Positions 37,180-45,989 of a stretch of DNA of 64,000 nt are shown here, in pieces. This stretch comes from Sedimenticola_A sp040506425. Lineage in GTDB: Bacteria > Pseudomonadota > Gammaproteobacteria > Chromatiales > Chromatiaceae. How positions within the stretch are numbered: position 1 is the first letter of the stretch; the number at the start of each line of letters is the position of its first letter. The position numbers were made by a program, and so were the translations under genes. The stretch is taken from assembly GCA_965224515.1 (NCBI GenBank), contig OZ245051.1, positions 3,534,001-3,598,000 of the forward strand, in the 5' to 3' direction. Under the pieces are notes generated by a model. That model ran no database searches and was not told the DNA's origin. It worked only from the letters and a program-made list of their open reading frames with translations.

Positions 37180-38618
37180 TGAATGCGTCCGGTTCTCTGG
37201 ATGATGACCTCCGTCATTTCGAGGTACTCAGTATCAACCATTTCATTTGTTGCGGATAAACGGTAGTTTCTCCCTATTAGGGGGTAGTGCGCTTCAGTGG
37301 CACCTTGCTTGACCGCTTCCAGCCTGGCGAGGCGATGCAACGCTAGTATGTGGAAATAATCGCGGATCGTATTGATCTGAAAACGAGTCAGCTCTCCAGT
37401 GATATTCCTACCGAGCTGTTGCTCAAGAATCTCAACCAGTCCTTCCTCGCTCACTTGGGCTGCCTGGCGAGCCATGCGTTCCTGTCGAATACGCTCAACC
37501 ATCTCTGGATCCACGGGCTGGGAACGAATGGCTCTTGGCTCAGGCGGCTTTCGGGTACGCTTTGGCTTGAAGAGACGAATCTCACAATGAGATTCACCCG
37601 TAATCCAGGGAACTGGCACATCTGTTATCTTTTTCTGATCTGCATGCACAGCAAGTGCTGTGATGATCTGTTGAATCATCCGACCCGTCTGACGGGGTGA
37701 ACGGCGGGCATAATCAATGACCGCATCAACACGCTGTTCATACCGCACCTTCATACTATCGATGGCATCGAGCTGCGCTTCGATATTGAAAAAGACACTC
37801 TCTAGACGGGAGAGGTCCCGTTGTAAATTCAGCTCTGATTCTGACTCAGAATAGATATTACGATACCCGGCGAGTAGCTTCCGGTAATTTTCCTGGTTAT
37901 ATCTGAGCCCAGAGGCTACCTGCTCTAGCAGGAAGTCACGAAGGGTGAGTGGATTGTCGCTCGTCTTTATGGTCGCGTAATCCCGAATAAAAATCTCCCG
38001 AAGAAAATCGTCGAAGAAGGTACGGATAACTTCTCTTGCTGGAATCTCTCCTTGAATTCTGTCGTAGAGATCTTTTATCGAGCCTCGGATCCCTTTCAGA
38101 TGGCGGGAAAATCTTGTGGCGTCTTTAGCCAGTTCAATCAGGGTGTCGGCATGGGCTGCTGGATCCGAGACAACCTCTTGAATGGCTGCGCGTATAGACT
38201 TCAGCTTGCCAGTCATCACCAAGGGTCTGCCCTCGGCGATCTCCAGCAATGAAGACATCAACTGGCTGACGTTGTGCGGCATGGAGACAAAGGTATGGTA
38301 GCCCCGGCGCTCCTCCTGTAGCCAACCACAGCTGAGCAATCTCGCGTAGGTTTGATTCGCCCGCACGTTGGTGGGTGTGTCCGGCTCTGAGGCCTCCTCA
38401 TCGTCTGGCAGCCAAAGGTTCGGATAGGATTCGATCACCGACTCAATAACCCGAATCACCTCTTGGCGTGCGTGCCCATATTCCGAAACATCCACATCCT
38501 CCTCAAACAACTTGACATGAAGGCGTTCCAGCACACGCCAATAGAGGCGGTTAAGACTGGATCCCAAGGGCTTGAATATTGCCTCTGGTAGTCTTTCGAA
38601 AAGATGGCGTGTCTCCAT
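37176..38618 (-). CDS. jetA: Wadjet protein JetA, MukF-like kleisin (DUF3375)
   Basis: 480-aa subunit, the kleisin that links the JetC heads. The N-terminus METRHLFERLPEAIFKPLG is the usual JetA start, so ATG 38618 is preferred over GTG 38639. Coiled-coil helices (about 250-310) and the C-terminal RDYFHILALHRLARLEAVKQ segment agree with DUF3375. First gene of the four-gene operon; two 13-bp direct repeats lie 44-73 bp upstream, between it and a divergent WYL regulator. Confidence 0.92.
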   Translation of the reverse strand: METRHLFERLPEAIFKPLGSSLNRLYWRVLERLHVKLFEEDVDVSEYGHARQEVIRVIESVIESYPNLWLPDDEEASEPDTPTNVRANQTYARLLSCGWLQEERRGYHTFVSMPHNVSQLMSSLLEIAEGRPLVMTGKLKSIRAAIQEVVSDPAAHADTLIELAKDATRFSRHLKGIRGSIKDLYDRIQGEIPAREVIRTFFDDFLREIFIRDYATIKTSDNPLTLRDFLLEQVASGLRYNQENYRKLLAGYRNIYSESESELNLQRDLSRLESVFFNIEAQLDAIDSMKVRYEQRVDAVIDYARRSPRQTGRMIQQIITALAVHADQKKITDVPVPWITGESHCEIRLFKPKRTRKPPEPRAIRSQPVDPEMVERIRQERMARQAAQVSEEGLVEILEQQLGRNITGELTRFQINTIRDYFHILALHRLARLEAVKQGATEAHYPLIGRNYRLSATNEMVDTEYLEMTEVIIQRTGRIQ

Positions 38619-38661
38619 GTCCCCGCGTTCCAAGTGCACTGATGGAAACCATTTATATGTT

Positions 38662-38691
38662 AAGTTTCTTTACAGGTCAAGTTTCTTTACA
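38662..38691. repeat. Two 13-bp direct repeats in the jetA/WYL divergent promoter
   Basis: AAGTTTCTTTACA occurs at 38662-38674 and again at 38679-38691, 17 bp apart start to start and separated by four bases. They lie in the 111-bp region between jetA (minus) and the WYL regulator (plus), so they are the likely operator. The spacing places both on nearly the same helix face within about 1.6 turns. Confidence 0.55.
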
Positions 38692-38729
38692 TATGATAGG
38701 CTCATCTCAACCGGCCCCAAGGGCATAAC

Positions 38730-39533
38730 ATGAGCAAAATCTCCTGGTACCAAAAGGCTCGCCTACGGGCGATTGAGACCCTTGCCTTCTGGCGGGGCAG
38801 GATCAATTCCCGCGATCTGACAGAAACATTCGGAATATCCAGAGTCGTGGCGCTGGGCGATATACATAGGTACATGGAGCAGGCGCCGGGAAATCTTATT
38901 TACCGCAGAAGTGATAAAGCCTATTTTGCGACCAGTATTTTTAAGAATCAGTTTACGTCGGGCGTCATCGATGAATGGATGACACTGGACTCAAGTCTTT
39001 GTGAATACGTCGAAAAGCCACAATTTGAGATCAAGCCAGAGCTCGCAAGGCCACTGATCCAGGCGATACACAAAGGTACTGGCGTTACCGTTATGTACCG
39101 ATCTATGGAACACCCTAGTGGAACGGAAAGGTCACTTTTTCCCCATACGCTGGTCTATTCAGGCTTTCGCTGGCATGTACGCGCCTGGTGTTGTGTAAGG
39201 AAGGACTTTCGGGACTTCAATCTTTCCCGTATCTCACGTGTAACCCCACTGAGCGAAGCACCTCCCCCAGAGTCCACACCAGACCAGGATGAATTGTGGA
39301 ACATGATGGTGGATATTCGATTCATGGCAAACCCCGGCATGAGTGAACAAGAGCGCTCGCTCATTGAAGCCGAGTTCAGCATGGTGAAGGGACAGCTAAA
39401 GGTTAATACACGTGCAGCTCTAGCTATGTACACCCTGCAGGCCTATCAAGTGGATCCAGACCAAGAACATGACATCTATAAACAACGCCTTGTTTTGGCC
39501 AACCCTGATGATATCGCTCCTTTCTTGTGGTGA
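38730..39533 (+). CDS. WYL-domain transcriptional regulator of the Wadjet locus, BrxR/CapW-like
   Basis: 267-aa protein with an N-terminal winged HTH (about 10-60, DLTETFGISRVVALGDIHRY), a WYL domain (about 110-165: VTVMYRSMEHPSG and GFRWHVRAWCCVRKDF) and a C-terminal extension. It shares the architecture of the regulator at 15902-16816 but is clearly a different protein. It is divergent from jetABCD with two direct repeats between, so it probably represses jetA until a phage- or plasmid-derived signal is sensed. Confidence 0.83.
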   Translation: MSKISWYQKARLRAIETLAFWRGRINSRDLTETFGISRVVALGDIHRYMEQAPGNLIYRRSDKAYFATSIFKNQFTSGVIDEWMTLDSSLCEYVEKPQFEIKPELARPLIQAIHKGTGVTVMYRSMEHPSGTERSLFPHTLVYSGFRWHVRAWCCVRKDFRDFNLSRISRVTPLSEAPPPESTPDQDELWNMMVDIRFMANPGMSEQERSLIEAEFSMVKGQLKVNTRAALAMYTLQAYQVDPDQEHDIYKQRLVLANPDDIAPFLW

Positions 39534-39616
39534 TTATTGATAACAGTTGAATTCACGAACAGGTAGAGCTCAGACAATATGCCGATGCATGCCTTCACTG
39601 TGAAGTAACCTACGGA

Positions 39617-40351
39617 TCAAAGATATTTCTTGAAGGTACTGGCTGTTACCGCCACAGTCAGCGCGAACAGTGTCGCAAAAGGCAATACAACAAATGTCGG
39701 ATGCAGACTGAATGGCAAGGCAAGATAAGTGACCCACGTCAACACAACCAAGGGCAGTGCCGCCTTCTTCGCATAATGGTAGACGAACGAGCTCTCCCGA
39801 CCCCCACCCCATCGACGCAGATCTCTCTGCACCAGCCCATCGACGAGTGCAACCAGACTGAACAGCAGAAAGATCGGCATGGCCAGGGTGAGGATCGCCA
39901 AGCGCACCGAGAACACCTGGGTAACCTGCATCATCGCGATCACGAACTCAGCAATGGGATGGTAGACCTTATGCAGCGTTGGCCTGACCCCCTGCTCATT
40001 CGTTGTCGGCTGCGGTGAGACCCAGCGGATGAAGTCCACGAACCGCGTCACCTCGAACAAGTAATGGTAGGTGTTATCGGCAAACCGTTTAGCGAACTGC
40101 GCCGGATCGGAGGTGACGACGCTTCGCCTGAAGTCGTTATCAAGATAGCTGATCTCCTTGGCGAGCATGGTACGGCTGTGATCAAGGCCTTCATCCGGCC
40201 ACCAGAGCACCATGCCAGCCCATTCGATGATGATCGAGAATAAGAGTGAAAACAGCACCCACTGGATGATCTTTGCTATAGCCGTCAGGATTTTCGAGAT
40301 CAGCCCTTCCTGAACCACCCGGCGGCGGGGGTCGGCAACCGCTTCAGCCAT
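39617..40351 (-). CDS. ICE membrane protein, PFL_4697 family (TIGR03747)
   Basis: 244-aa polytopic membrane protein with segments at about 24-48 (IIQWVLFSLLFSIIIEWAGM), 140-165 and 195-240. YLDNDFRRSVVTSDPAQFAK between the first two is typical of TIGR03747. It is thought to work with the coupling protein at the inner membrane; the exact role is unknown. It overlaps the TraD-like gene by 8 nt. The next transfer gene (RAQPRD) is 7.8 kb away because Wadjet is inserted. Confidence 0.85.
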   Translation of the reverse strand: MAEAVADPRRRVVQEGLISKILTAIAKIIQWVLFSLLFSIIIEWAGMVLWWPDEGLDHSRTMLAKEISYLDNDFRRSVVTSDPAQFAKRFADNTYHYLFEVTRFVDFIRWVSPQPTTNEQGVRPTLHKVYHPIAEFVIAMMQVTQVFSVRLAILTLAMPIFLLFSLVALVDGLVQRDLRRWGGGRESSFVYHYAKKAALPLVVLTWVTYLALPFSLHPTFVVLPFATLFALTVAVTASTFKKYL

Positions 40352-42443
40352 CTGAAGTCTCTATGTCTACAGTAGGCTCGGTGACATCTTCTACGGCGCC
40401 CCACCAGGGTTCCTGGACACGATACCAGTGATCATTGGTGATATAGGTACGTTCCATCTCGTTGGCAATCTCTGTGAGATTTTCCGGCATATCGGAGTCT
40501 GCTGCCGGCAGTGGCATACGGATCTTCCAGAGCTGCCCACCCTCCAGGAGCGCAAAGGCCTGGCCCTTGGGCAGGGTGATCAGTTCAGCCGGTGTGAGCA
40601 ATGGCACCTCGGAGACACTGATACGATCCTCGTTGCGTGACTTGAAGTCGACACCAGATCCGGGATCAGAGGAATCGTCTACGCCGGAGACACTCATCAA
40701 GGTAAAAACCTCGACCCTCGGGAGTTGCTCCGTGAGCATCTCCGCCGTAGCCAGTTCCTTAACCCGGAGCATGATCAAGGTGTTGAAGTTACCAGCCACT
40801 TGGCCGGCTTTGGCCCGGTTTCCGATACGGGCCTCCACGTCGGACCAGGTCTGGGTGTAGGCGGTGACCTGGAACCCAGCCCCACCAGCCTTGTTCAGCA
40901 ACGGGATGAACTCATCGCCGATCAGCTCGTTGAACTCATCGGCGTGCATGGAGATCGTTGGTGGTGTGTCAGCGGTTTCACCGGACACACCGTGCTTATA
41001 GATGTGCCCGGCCACAGAGACCAGGTCCGCAAACATGGAATTGCCGACGGCACTGGCTACAGTAGTATCAGTCAGGGCATCCAGTCCCACGTAGACGATG
41101 CCTTTACGGCGGATCACATCCATCCATTCAAAGATAGGCCGTGTGTCGTTCTCATCCAGATAGTCCGGAGAAATGAGTTCAGAAATATTCCCGGTTGTGA
41201 GCTTCTCCATCAGGGGACCAACAGAGCTCACGATCTTGTCGAAGTAGGTCTTGTCGTATTTGAAGGCGGACACCAGGCCATCGAGGACCGGATCATAGAG
41301 GTCCTGTGCCTGCAGATGTCGCATCAGGGCGATAGCCTCGATATTGCGACCGCGTAGCGCGGCTGGCAGGTTGCGTTCCTTGATGGTGCCCGCGAGTTCA
41401 TCTACCTGCGCCTTCCAATCCTCCGCACCATGCTGATCCAGGTGGGCGCGGGCATATTCCATGAACAACGGTTCGATGTCATTGATGTAGCGCCGGACCT
41501 GTTGATAGTCTGGCCGGCGGTCCAGAGCTACAAGCGCTCTCGCGATGATATTGACAAAGCGCCAGGCAAATTCTTTGAAGGCCGCTGAGTTACCTTCGCT
41601 GGGTAGCTGATTGGCGATACGGGTCGCCACTTCCGTAATGCGCGAGAAGTTGCCAATGGCATTGTAGCGGGCCGAGACCTGTGGAAACCCGAGATGGAAC
41701 ATATAGAAGTCCTTGGCTCGACCGGCCCGTTTGGCCTCGGCATACACACGCTGCAACAGACCGGCATCGCCCTTAGGGTCGAAGACGATCACCACATCCC
41801 CGCGCCGAATATCCTGGGTAATGAGGATCTCGGCCAGCCGCGTTTTGCCAACTCGTGTGGTGCCCAGTACCAGGGTGTGCCCCACCCGCTCGCCGATGTC
41901 CATCCAGACATCCTGTTCGTCTGGCTCGACCGCATGCAGCGCTGGCTTGCCCCCGACCGCGGGTAATGGCGCCAATGGATTCCACCAGGCACGGATTCGA
42001 AACAACCGCGCCAGCAGACTCAGAACCGGCACAGATTCCCAGGCGACTTCCTTGCGGCGTGTCCATTGATAGAGTGGGCCGGGTCGCACATAGGACTGAA
42101 CCTCTGGTCGGATAGTATCGCGCAGGCGCTGGGTGTGCTTTTGAGACCAGCGGAAGCCACGGCCCAGAAAGAGTTTGCGACTGCTGAGCGGGATTTTTTT
42201 GGACCGCACTTTGTACGTAGGCAGCCGGCGCATGTTGCGCTGGTAGCGCAGCACCCGCCAAGCCTGCCGTCCCCGGATTAGACCAATCAAAAAGAGCACG
42301 GCGCCGGCGCCGTAGGCCACTCCCGGTGGCATCATCAAGGCCCAGGGCGCCAGGATGGCAATCGCCGCGGTGGCAAATGCCACCAACGTCGACCAGAGCT
42401 CAACCGGGGGCCGCAGCAGGGCCTCGATGGGATGGGTGCTCAC
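40344..42443 (-). CDS. traD: Type IV coupling protein TraD, SXT/PFL_4696 type (TIGR03743)
   Basis: 699-aa ATPase that brings the relaxase-DNA complex to the transfer channel. Two N-terminal membrane segments (about 18-56), Walker A GTTRVGKT (194-201), VIVFDPKGD near 220, and SMHADEFNELIGDEFI (Walker B region) near 510. It overlaps the TIGR03765 gene by 4 nt and TIGR03747 by 8 nt. Its presence implies a relaxase is or was part of the element, though none is in the window. Confidence 0.92.
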   Translation of the reverse strand: MSTHPIEALLRPPVELWSTLVAFATAAIAILAPWALMMPPGVAYGAGAVLFLIGLIRGRQAWRVLRYQRNMRRLPTYKVRSKKIPLSSRKLFLGRGFRWSQKHTQRLRDTIRPEVQSYVRPGPLYQWTRRKEVAWESVPVLSLLARLFRIRAWWNPLAPLPAVGGKPALHAVEPDEQDVWMDIGERVGHTLVLGTTRVGKTRLAEILITQDIRRGDVVIVFDPKGDAGLLQRVYAEAKRAGRAKDFYMFHLGFPQVSARYNAIGNFSRITEVATRIANQLPSEGNSAAFKEFAWRFVNIIARALVALDRRPDYQQVRRYINDIEPLFMEYARAHLDQHGAEDWKAQVDELAGTIKERNLPAALRGRNIEAIALMRHLQAQDLYDPVLDGLVSAFKYDKTYFDKIVSSVGPLMEKLTTGNISELISPDYLDENDTRPIFEWMDVIRRKGIVYVGLDALTDTTVASAVGNSMFADLVSVAGHIYKHGVSGETADTPPTISMHADEFNELIGDEFIPLLNKAGGAGFQVTAYTQTWSDVEARIGNRAKAGQVAGNFNTLIMLRVKELATAEMLTEQLPRVEVFTLMSVSGVDDSSDPGSGVDFKSRNEDRISVSEVPLLTPAELITLPKGQAFALLEGGQLWKIRMPLPAADSDMPENLTEIANEMERTYITNDHWYRVQEPWWGAVEDVTEPTVDIETSDG

Positions 42444-42970
42444 TGTTCGATACTCTGAGCGGAGATCAAAACGGGATAATGCAAGATACTCAAGGCCTGC
42501 GCGATATCGCTCCCCGATGCAGGCAGGATGGACAAGCCATCGGCCAGTTCAGCGATGACGCGTAGATCCTCCAGTGTGTCGGCCTGCACCAGCATTCCCA
42601 CGGCACCGATCTCCTTGAGTCGATCCCGGTGATTCTTGAGCCACTGTCGGGACCGCGCGTCGGAACCGATCAAGAAAAAGGGGCGTGCAAAGGGTCGGTC
42701 GTGTGATCGTTCCTGCACAAACCCCGGTGTCAGGCCGGGCGATAGAATAGGTAGCCAAGCTTCAGGATCGGCCGCACCGAGTTGCGGCGTTACTGGGGCG
42801 GGGCTTTGCGGCGACATTTCATCGGCCGATTCGAAGACCTCGAGAAACGGTGCGATGGGCTTCGTGTTGCCGCTGTCGTAGATCACGGTGAGTTCGGCCT
42901 GGGCCATAACCGGCACCAACACACAAGCTATGACCACACTCAGCCACCATGGAAGATTGCATCGAACCAT
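42440..42970 (-). CDS. Integrating conjugative element protein, PFL_4695 family (TIGR03765)
   Basis: 176-aa exported protein: signal MVRCNLPWWLSVVIACVLVP, then LTVIYDSGNTKPIAPFLEV, the family signature. The ending has LKEIGAVGMLVQADTLEDLR and ALSILHYPVLISAQSIEQ. The start ATG 42970 has AAGGA 9 nt upstream and lies 4 nt after the transglycosylase stop; the longer frame to GTG 42985 would overlap it. Periplasmic partner of the coupling protein; mechanism unknown. Confidence 0.83.
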   Translation of the reverse strand: MVRCNLPWWLSVVIACVLVPVMAQAELTVIYDSGNTKPIAPFLEVFESADEMSPQSPAPVTPQLGAADPEAWLPILSPGLTPGFVQERSHDRPFARPFFLIGSDARSRQWLKNHRDRLKEIGAVGMLVQADTLEDLRVIAELADGLSILPASGSDIAQALSILHYPVLISAQSIEQ

Positions 42971-42974
42971 TGTT

Positions 42975-43523
42975 CTATCCTTCACTCACGATCCGCTGCC
43001 AACGAGAGACAACGCGACGCCGGTACTGGTCGGCCCGATGTGAATTCGTCGGTGCGTGGTAGCATCCGACACTGGCCCACCAGTCCTGCCGGGTGACGTA
43101 ACAGTCCTGCAAAATCCACGCACCGACACGCAGATTATGGTAAGGATCTAGCGCCTGCCATGGTGTCCCGAGTCGCTCCTGGTGATAGCGCCAGTTGACC
43201 TGCATCAGGCCGATATCAATGGAGCGTTTTCCATTCTTTAGATGCTCCATCAATGCCTGCCAGGCCTCCTGGCGGGAATCAAAGAAGTAACCTCTGCCCG
43301 CGACGTTCAATGTCCAGGGCCAGGGCCGGTACACATCCGCCGACCTCACTCGTTTACCACTCTCGGTGAGGGCTACGGCGTACAGCACGGTGTGGGGAAT
43401 GTCACGTTCCGTGGCAATCGCCTGATAACCTGTCGGTACCGAATCCGCTCCCCAGCCCAGGCTAGGCATGACCAAACCGGCAAACACGATCAGCCGGACC
43501 TGAAGCCGTCTCAACCTGACCAT
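42975..43523 (-). CDS. Lytic transglycosylase (SLT domain), conjugation-associated
   Basis: 182-aa periplasmic murein-cleaving enzyme that opens the cell wall for the transfer channel (VirB1-like). Signal segment VRLIVFAGLVMPSLGWGADS; catalytic glutamate in VALTESGKR near residue 53; SIDIGLMQVNWRYHQ near 100 and PYHNLRVGAWIL near 128 complete the SLT pattern. It lies 3 nt after the TIGR03759 gene, in the same order as in PFGI-1-class elements. Confidence 0.88.
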   Translation of the reverse strand: MVRLRRLQVRLIVFAGLVMPSLGWGADSVPTGYQAIATERDIPHTVLYAVALTESGKRVRSADVYRPWPWTLNVAGRGYFFDSRQEAWQALMEHLKNGKRSIDIGLMQVNWRYHQERLGTPWQALDPYHNLRVGAWILQDCYVTRQDWWASVGCYHAPTNSHRADQYRRRVVSRWQRIVSEG

Positions 43524-43526
43524 CGT

Positions 43527-44303
43527 CTAGAGATCCGATACACGAAGCTGCGACAGCTCCTCGCCCCGACGGCGTAACACATAGGGAGCCTCGCCTTCCT
43601 CATTTGTCAGTTTGCCCAGGGCACCTCCATCATGATTGAGGGTTATCCGTCGGCTGCGCACCCATTCGGGATCGATCTGATGAGTCGATGCCCATGCCCG
43701 TACTGCCGCATCATCACCTGGCGCTATGTCAGTAAAGTAGATATCGATACCACTGACTTCATCGATCCGTTTCAACAGATTGTTCAACACCAGATCACAA
43801 GCAGGACACTCGGGACGCGTGAAAAACAGCACACGATCGGTGGGCTGAAGCGCACTCATCTCTTCCGATTTTCCTGGTAATCGGCTGAGATTGATCAGTT
43901 GCTCATTGGGATACAGGCGTTTTGCTGCGGCATCGTAGGCGTGTTGGAAGGCAAGAATGCGGCCGGCGTCCTCGTACATGGCGCGCGCCCATACTTCCGC
44001 ATAGCGCCGGCGCTCCACCTCATCCCGTGCATGGATACCGAGTACCTCGATGGGCGATATTGTCGATGGGCTGATACTCCCGCGAATCCCTTGCATCAGC
44101 TGTTTGTAGCGACGCCATTCCGTCTCCGACAAACCCCAGAGATGGGCGCGCGCCAGGTCCGTTGGCGATAAGGCACTGGCTGCTGTCGACGATGCATCTT
44201 GCCCGGTTTCTTTAACCTGCGTATGGGATAGCTCGGCAGCAACTACAGGATACGATGCCACGAGGGCGATAGACAAAATGATCGTTTTCATTCGACTATT
44301 CAT
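43527..44303 (-). CDS. Integrating conjugative element protein, PFL_4693 family (TIGR03759)
   Basis: 258-aa exported protein. ATG 44303 starts a signal peptide (MKTIILSIALVASYPVVA) and overlaps the upstream stop as ATGAATAG. The family part HLWGLSETEWRRYKQLMQG is near 45. Toward the end VLFFTRPECPACDLVLNNLL contains a CPAC pair in a thioredoxin-like fold, so a thiol-disulfide role in the periplasm is plausible. This may replace the missing DsbC-type gene of the cluster (inference). Confidence 0.84.
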   Translation of the reverse strand: MNSRMKTIILSIALVASYPVVAAELSHTQVKETGQDASSTAASALSPTDLARAHLWGLSETEWRRYKQLMQGIRGSISPSTISPIEVLGIHARDEVERRRYAEVWARAMYEDAGRILAFQHAYDAAAKRLYPNEQLINLSRLPGKSEEMSALQPTDRVLFFTRPECPACDLVLNNLLKRIDEVSGIDIYFTDIAPGDDAAVRAWASTHQIDPEWVRSRRITLNHDGGALGKLTNEEGEAPYVLRRRGEELSQLRVSDL

Positions 44304-44622
44304 CCGGGCTCCTGACCTCCAGGGATGGAGGAAATGCAGAAGGATTGTAGGAACAATCCTTGCCTTCGCAGTCACTGATCTCCATCACAGGCCGCTCGAT
44401 CTGGCCGTGATATGGGACCGTCAGATCCCGGTAAATGACCGCGCCGTCCGAATGACACAGGGTTGGGTCACTCTGGGGCATTGTCGGTGCATGCTGATGC
44501 AAATCAGGTACGCTATCCCCATTGGCCATTGCGGATTGAGGCTCATCATTACCCTTATCTGCGGAGATCGATCCCAGGGTGAATCCCCCAAAAAGCAATA
44601 AAACAGCAAGTACGATTTCCAT
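44296..44622 (-). CDS. ICE-encoded small membrane-anchored protein, 108 aa, unknown
   Basis: Start ATG 44622 begins MEIVLAVLLLFGGFTLGSI, a membrane anchor or signal. The remainder is hydrophilic, with several prolines and a CEGKDCSYN cysteine pair near 90. The longer frame (to 44718) would overlap the previous gene by nearly 100 nt. Gap to the upstream gene is 5 nt, so it is in the same operon. No family recognised; position suggests an accessory of the transfer machine. Confidence 0.6.
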   Translation of the reverse strand: MEIVLAVLLLFGGFTLGSISADKGNDEPQSAMANGDSVPDLHQHAPTMPQSDPTLCHSDGAVIYRDLTVPYHGQIERPVMEISDCEGKDCSYNPSAFPPSLEVRSPDE

Positions 44623-44627
44623 GGGTT

Positions 44628-45386
44628 CTACCTCTGCAACGAAACGGAATGGGCCTGCCCTGCAGGCCCATGTATGTCGACCTGGCCCTTGAGGCGGTCG
44701 ATGTGAGTAATCGTCCAACCAGACTGCTGTTCACCTGTCTTCAAAAACGCTACGCGCCCGGCCTGGGAGACGGCCACATAGGTCACGTCATCCCATACAT
44801 CGATGGCATCGATATGAAAGGGTGGAATCTTGACGGGACGTGGCTTTTGCTTGGTCGTAGGTTTGTGCTTGATGACCTTGAGCGCCCGAACATTTTTGGC
44901 GAGGGTATCCAGGCGTGTGGCGACCTCACTGATGCGTCGCCCCAATTCCTGGTTACTTTCCTCCAGATTGGCGATTGACGCCTTGATCGTCTGGATACCT
45001 TCGGCCATAGTCATGAGATTGCGCTTAACATCCGTACTGTGAGTTTGTTGCGCCTCGAATCCCCGATCGATACGACCGGACATTGACACCAGCCTGCGGT
45101 CGATTGCCTCATATTCCTCCTCACTTCGTATGACCTTCGATACTTTCACTTCAGTATCGGCATGAGCCTGAATATCAGGCTCCGTTACCATGGGGACGGT
45201 GGCTGGATTTCCTTCCTGGCGAATAACCAACAGCCACAACACACTGATCGCGATGATGCCGATCACGACCGCTGCCAGCACAGTCTTGTAGGGCATCCGG
45301 CGAGCTGTTGGCTGCGCCACGGCGTCCTCCTGAATAGCCTCCTCATCTGGAAGGGTGGATTGCTCTGGGTGCGTTTCACTTTGCAT
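44628..45386 (-). CDS. ICE protein with one membrane segment and coiled coil, unknown
   Basis: 252 aa. From ATG 45386 (overlapping the PilL-like stop by 11 nt): a hydrophilic N-terminus, membrane segment TVLAAVVIGIIAISVLWLLV at about 34-53, then a helical, probable coiled-coil region at about 85-165 (IASIANLEESNQEL-like heptads), a basic stretch KHKPTTKQKPRPVK and a C-terminal beta domain ending HSVSLQR. Equivalent proteins follow PilL in related ICEs. Likely a pilus or channel scaffold; no direct evidence of function. Confidence 0.6.
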   Translation of the reverse strand: MQSETHPEQSTLPDEEAIQEDAVAQPTARRMPYKTVLAAVVIGIIAISVLWLLVIRQEGNPATVPMVTEPDIQAHADTEVKVSKVIRSEEEYEAIDRRLVSMSGRIDRGFEAQQTHSTDVKRNLMTMAEGIQTIKASIANLEESNQELGRRISEVATRLDTLAKNVRALKVIKHKPTTKQKPRPVKIPPFHIDAIDVWDDVTYVAVSQAGRVAFLKTGEQQSGWTITHIDRLKGQVDIHGPAGQAHSVSLQR

Positions 45387-45876
45387 CCTGTGTGACCTCC
45401 ATTTCGATGCTGGTACGGGTAACGCGGGCCGCAGCCCGGTCCATCCCACAACGTTCGAACGTAATCAGCCGATGGACGGGATCTTGGACCAAGTGGAACG
45501 CCGGCCCCGCGAGGGTTTCCAATGCGTCTTTCAGCATCATCGGTCCCAGGCTTCGATGGACAGCTGGGAGCGGTAACGCATACAAGGCTGCCGTATCCGG
45601 TTCGATGGTTTCGGCCGTGGCCAGTCGATAGCCGCTACGTTGCAGAAGATACGGGACAGCTTCACCTACAGTCTGGATCCGCTCAGGAAAACGTACTGTT
45701 ATCGTTGTTGCCAACAGCTCGGCCTGGGACTCTGTCGGTGTGGTATTAAGCAAGGAATAGCGGCCTACCTGGATATCGTTCGCCTGTAGGCTCATACTGG
45801 CCAGGGTACAGATGCCGGCAACACAGACCGCAATCGGCGCGATCGGGTTTTTGGTGTGGGAAACAAATCTCTTCAT
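45376..45876 (-). CDS. pilL2: PilL2-like ICE pilus protein (TIGR03748)
   Basis: 166-aa exported protein: signal near MKRFVSHTKNPIAPIAVCV, then the PilL N-terminal domain with VGRYSLLNTTPTESQAELL and GEAVPYLLQRSGYRLA. Only this PilL-type gene of the ICE pilus set is present; no PilN-PilV cluster follows. ATG 45876 is used because it begins the signal; the frame is open to 45921. First gene of the transfer operon that runs to 39617. Confidence 0.82.
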   Translation of the reverse strand: MKRFVSHTKNPIAPIAVCVAGICTLASMSLQANDIQVGRYSLLNTTPTESQAELLATTITVRFPERIQTVGEAVPYLLQRSGYRLATAETIEPDTAALYALPLPAVHRSLGPMMLKDALETLAGPAFHLVQDPVHRLITFERCGMDRAAARVTRTSIEMEVTQDAK

Positions 45877-45989
45877 GATGAACGCGGCCTCAGGGATTTT
45901 TAGCAACCAGGCCGGCATCATTGCGAAGTACTCTCAATCGGGGAACGGAAAATCCTTTCTAGCCACTGCGCCCTTTTTCAAACTGTTTA

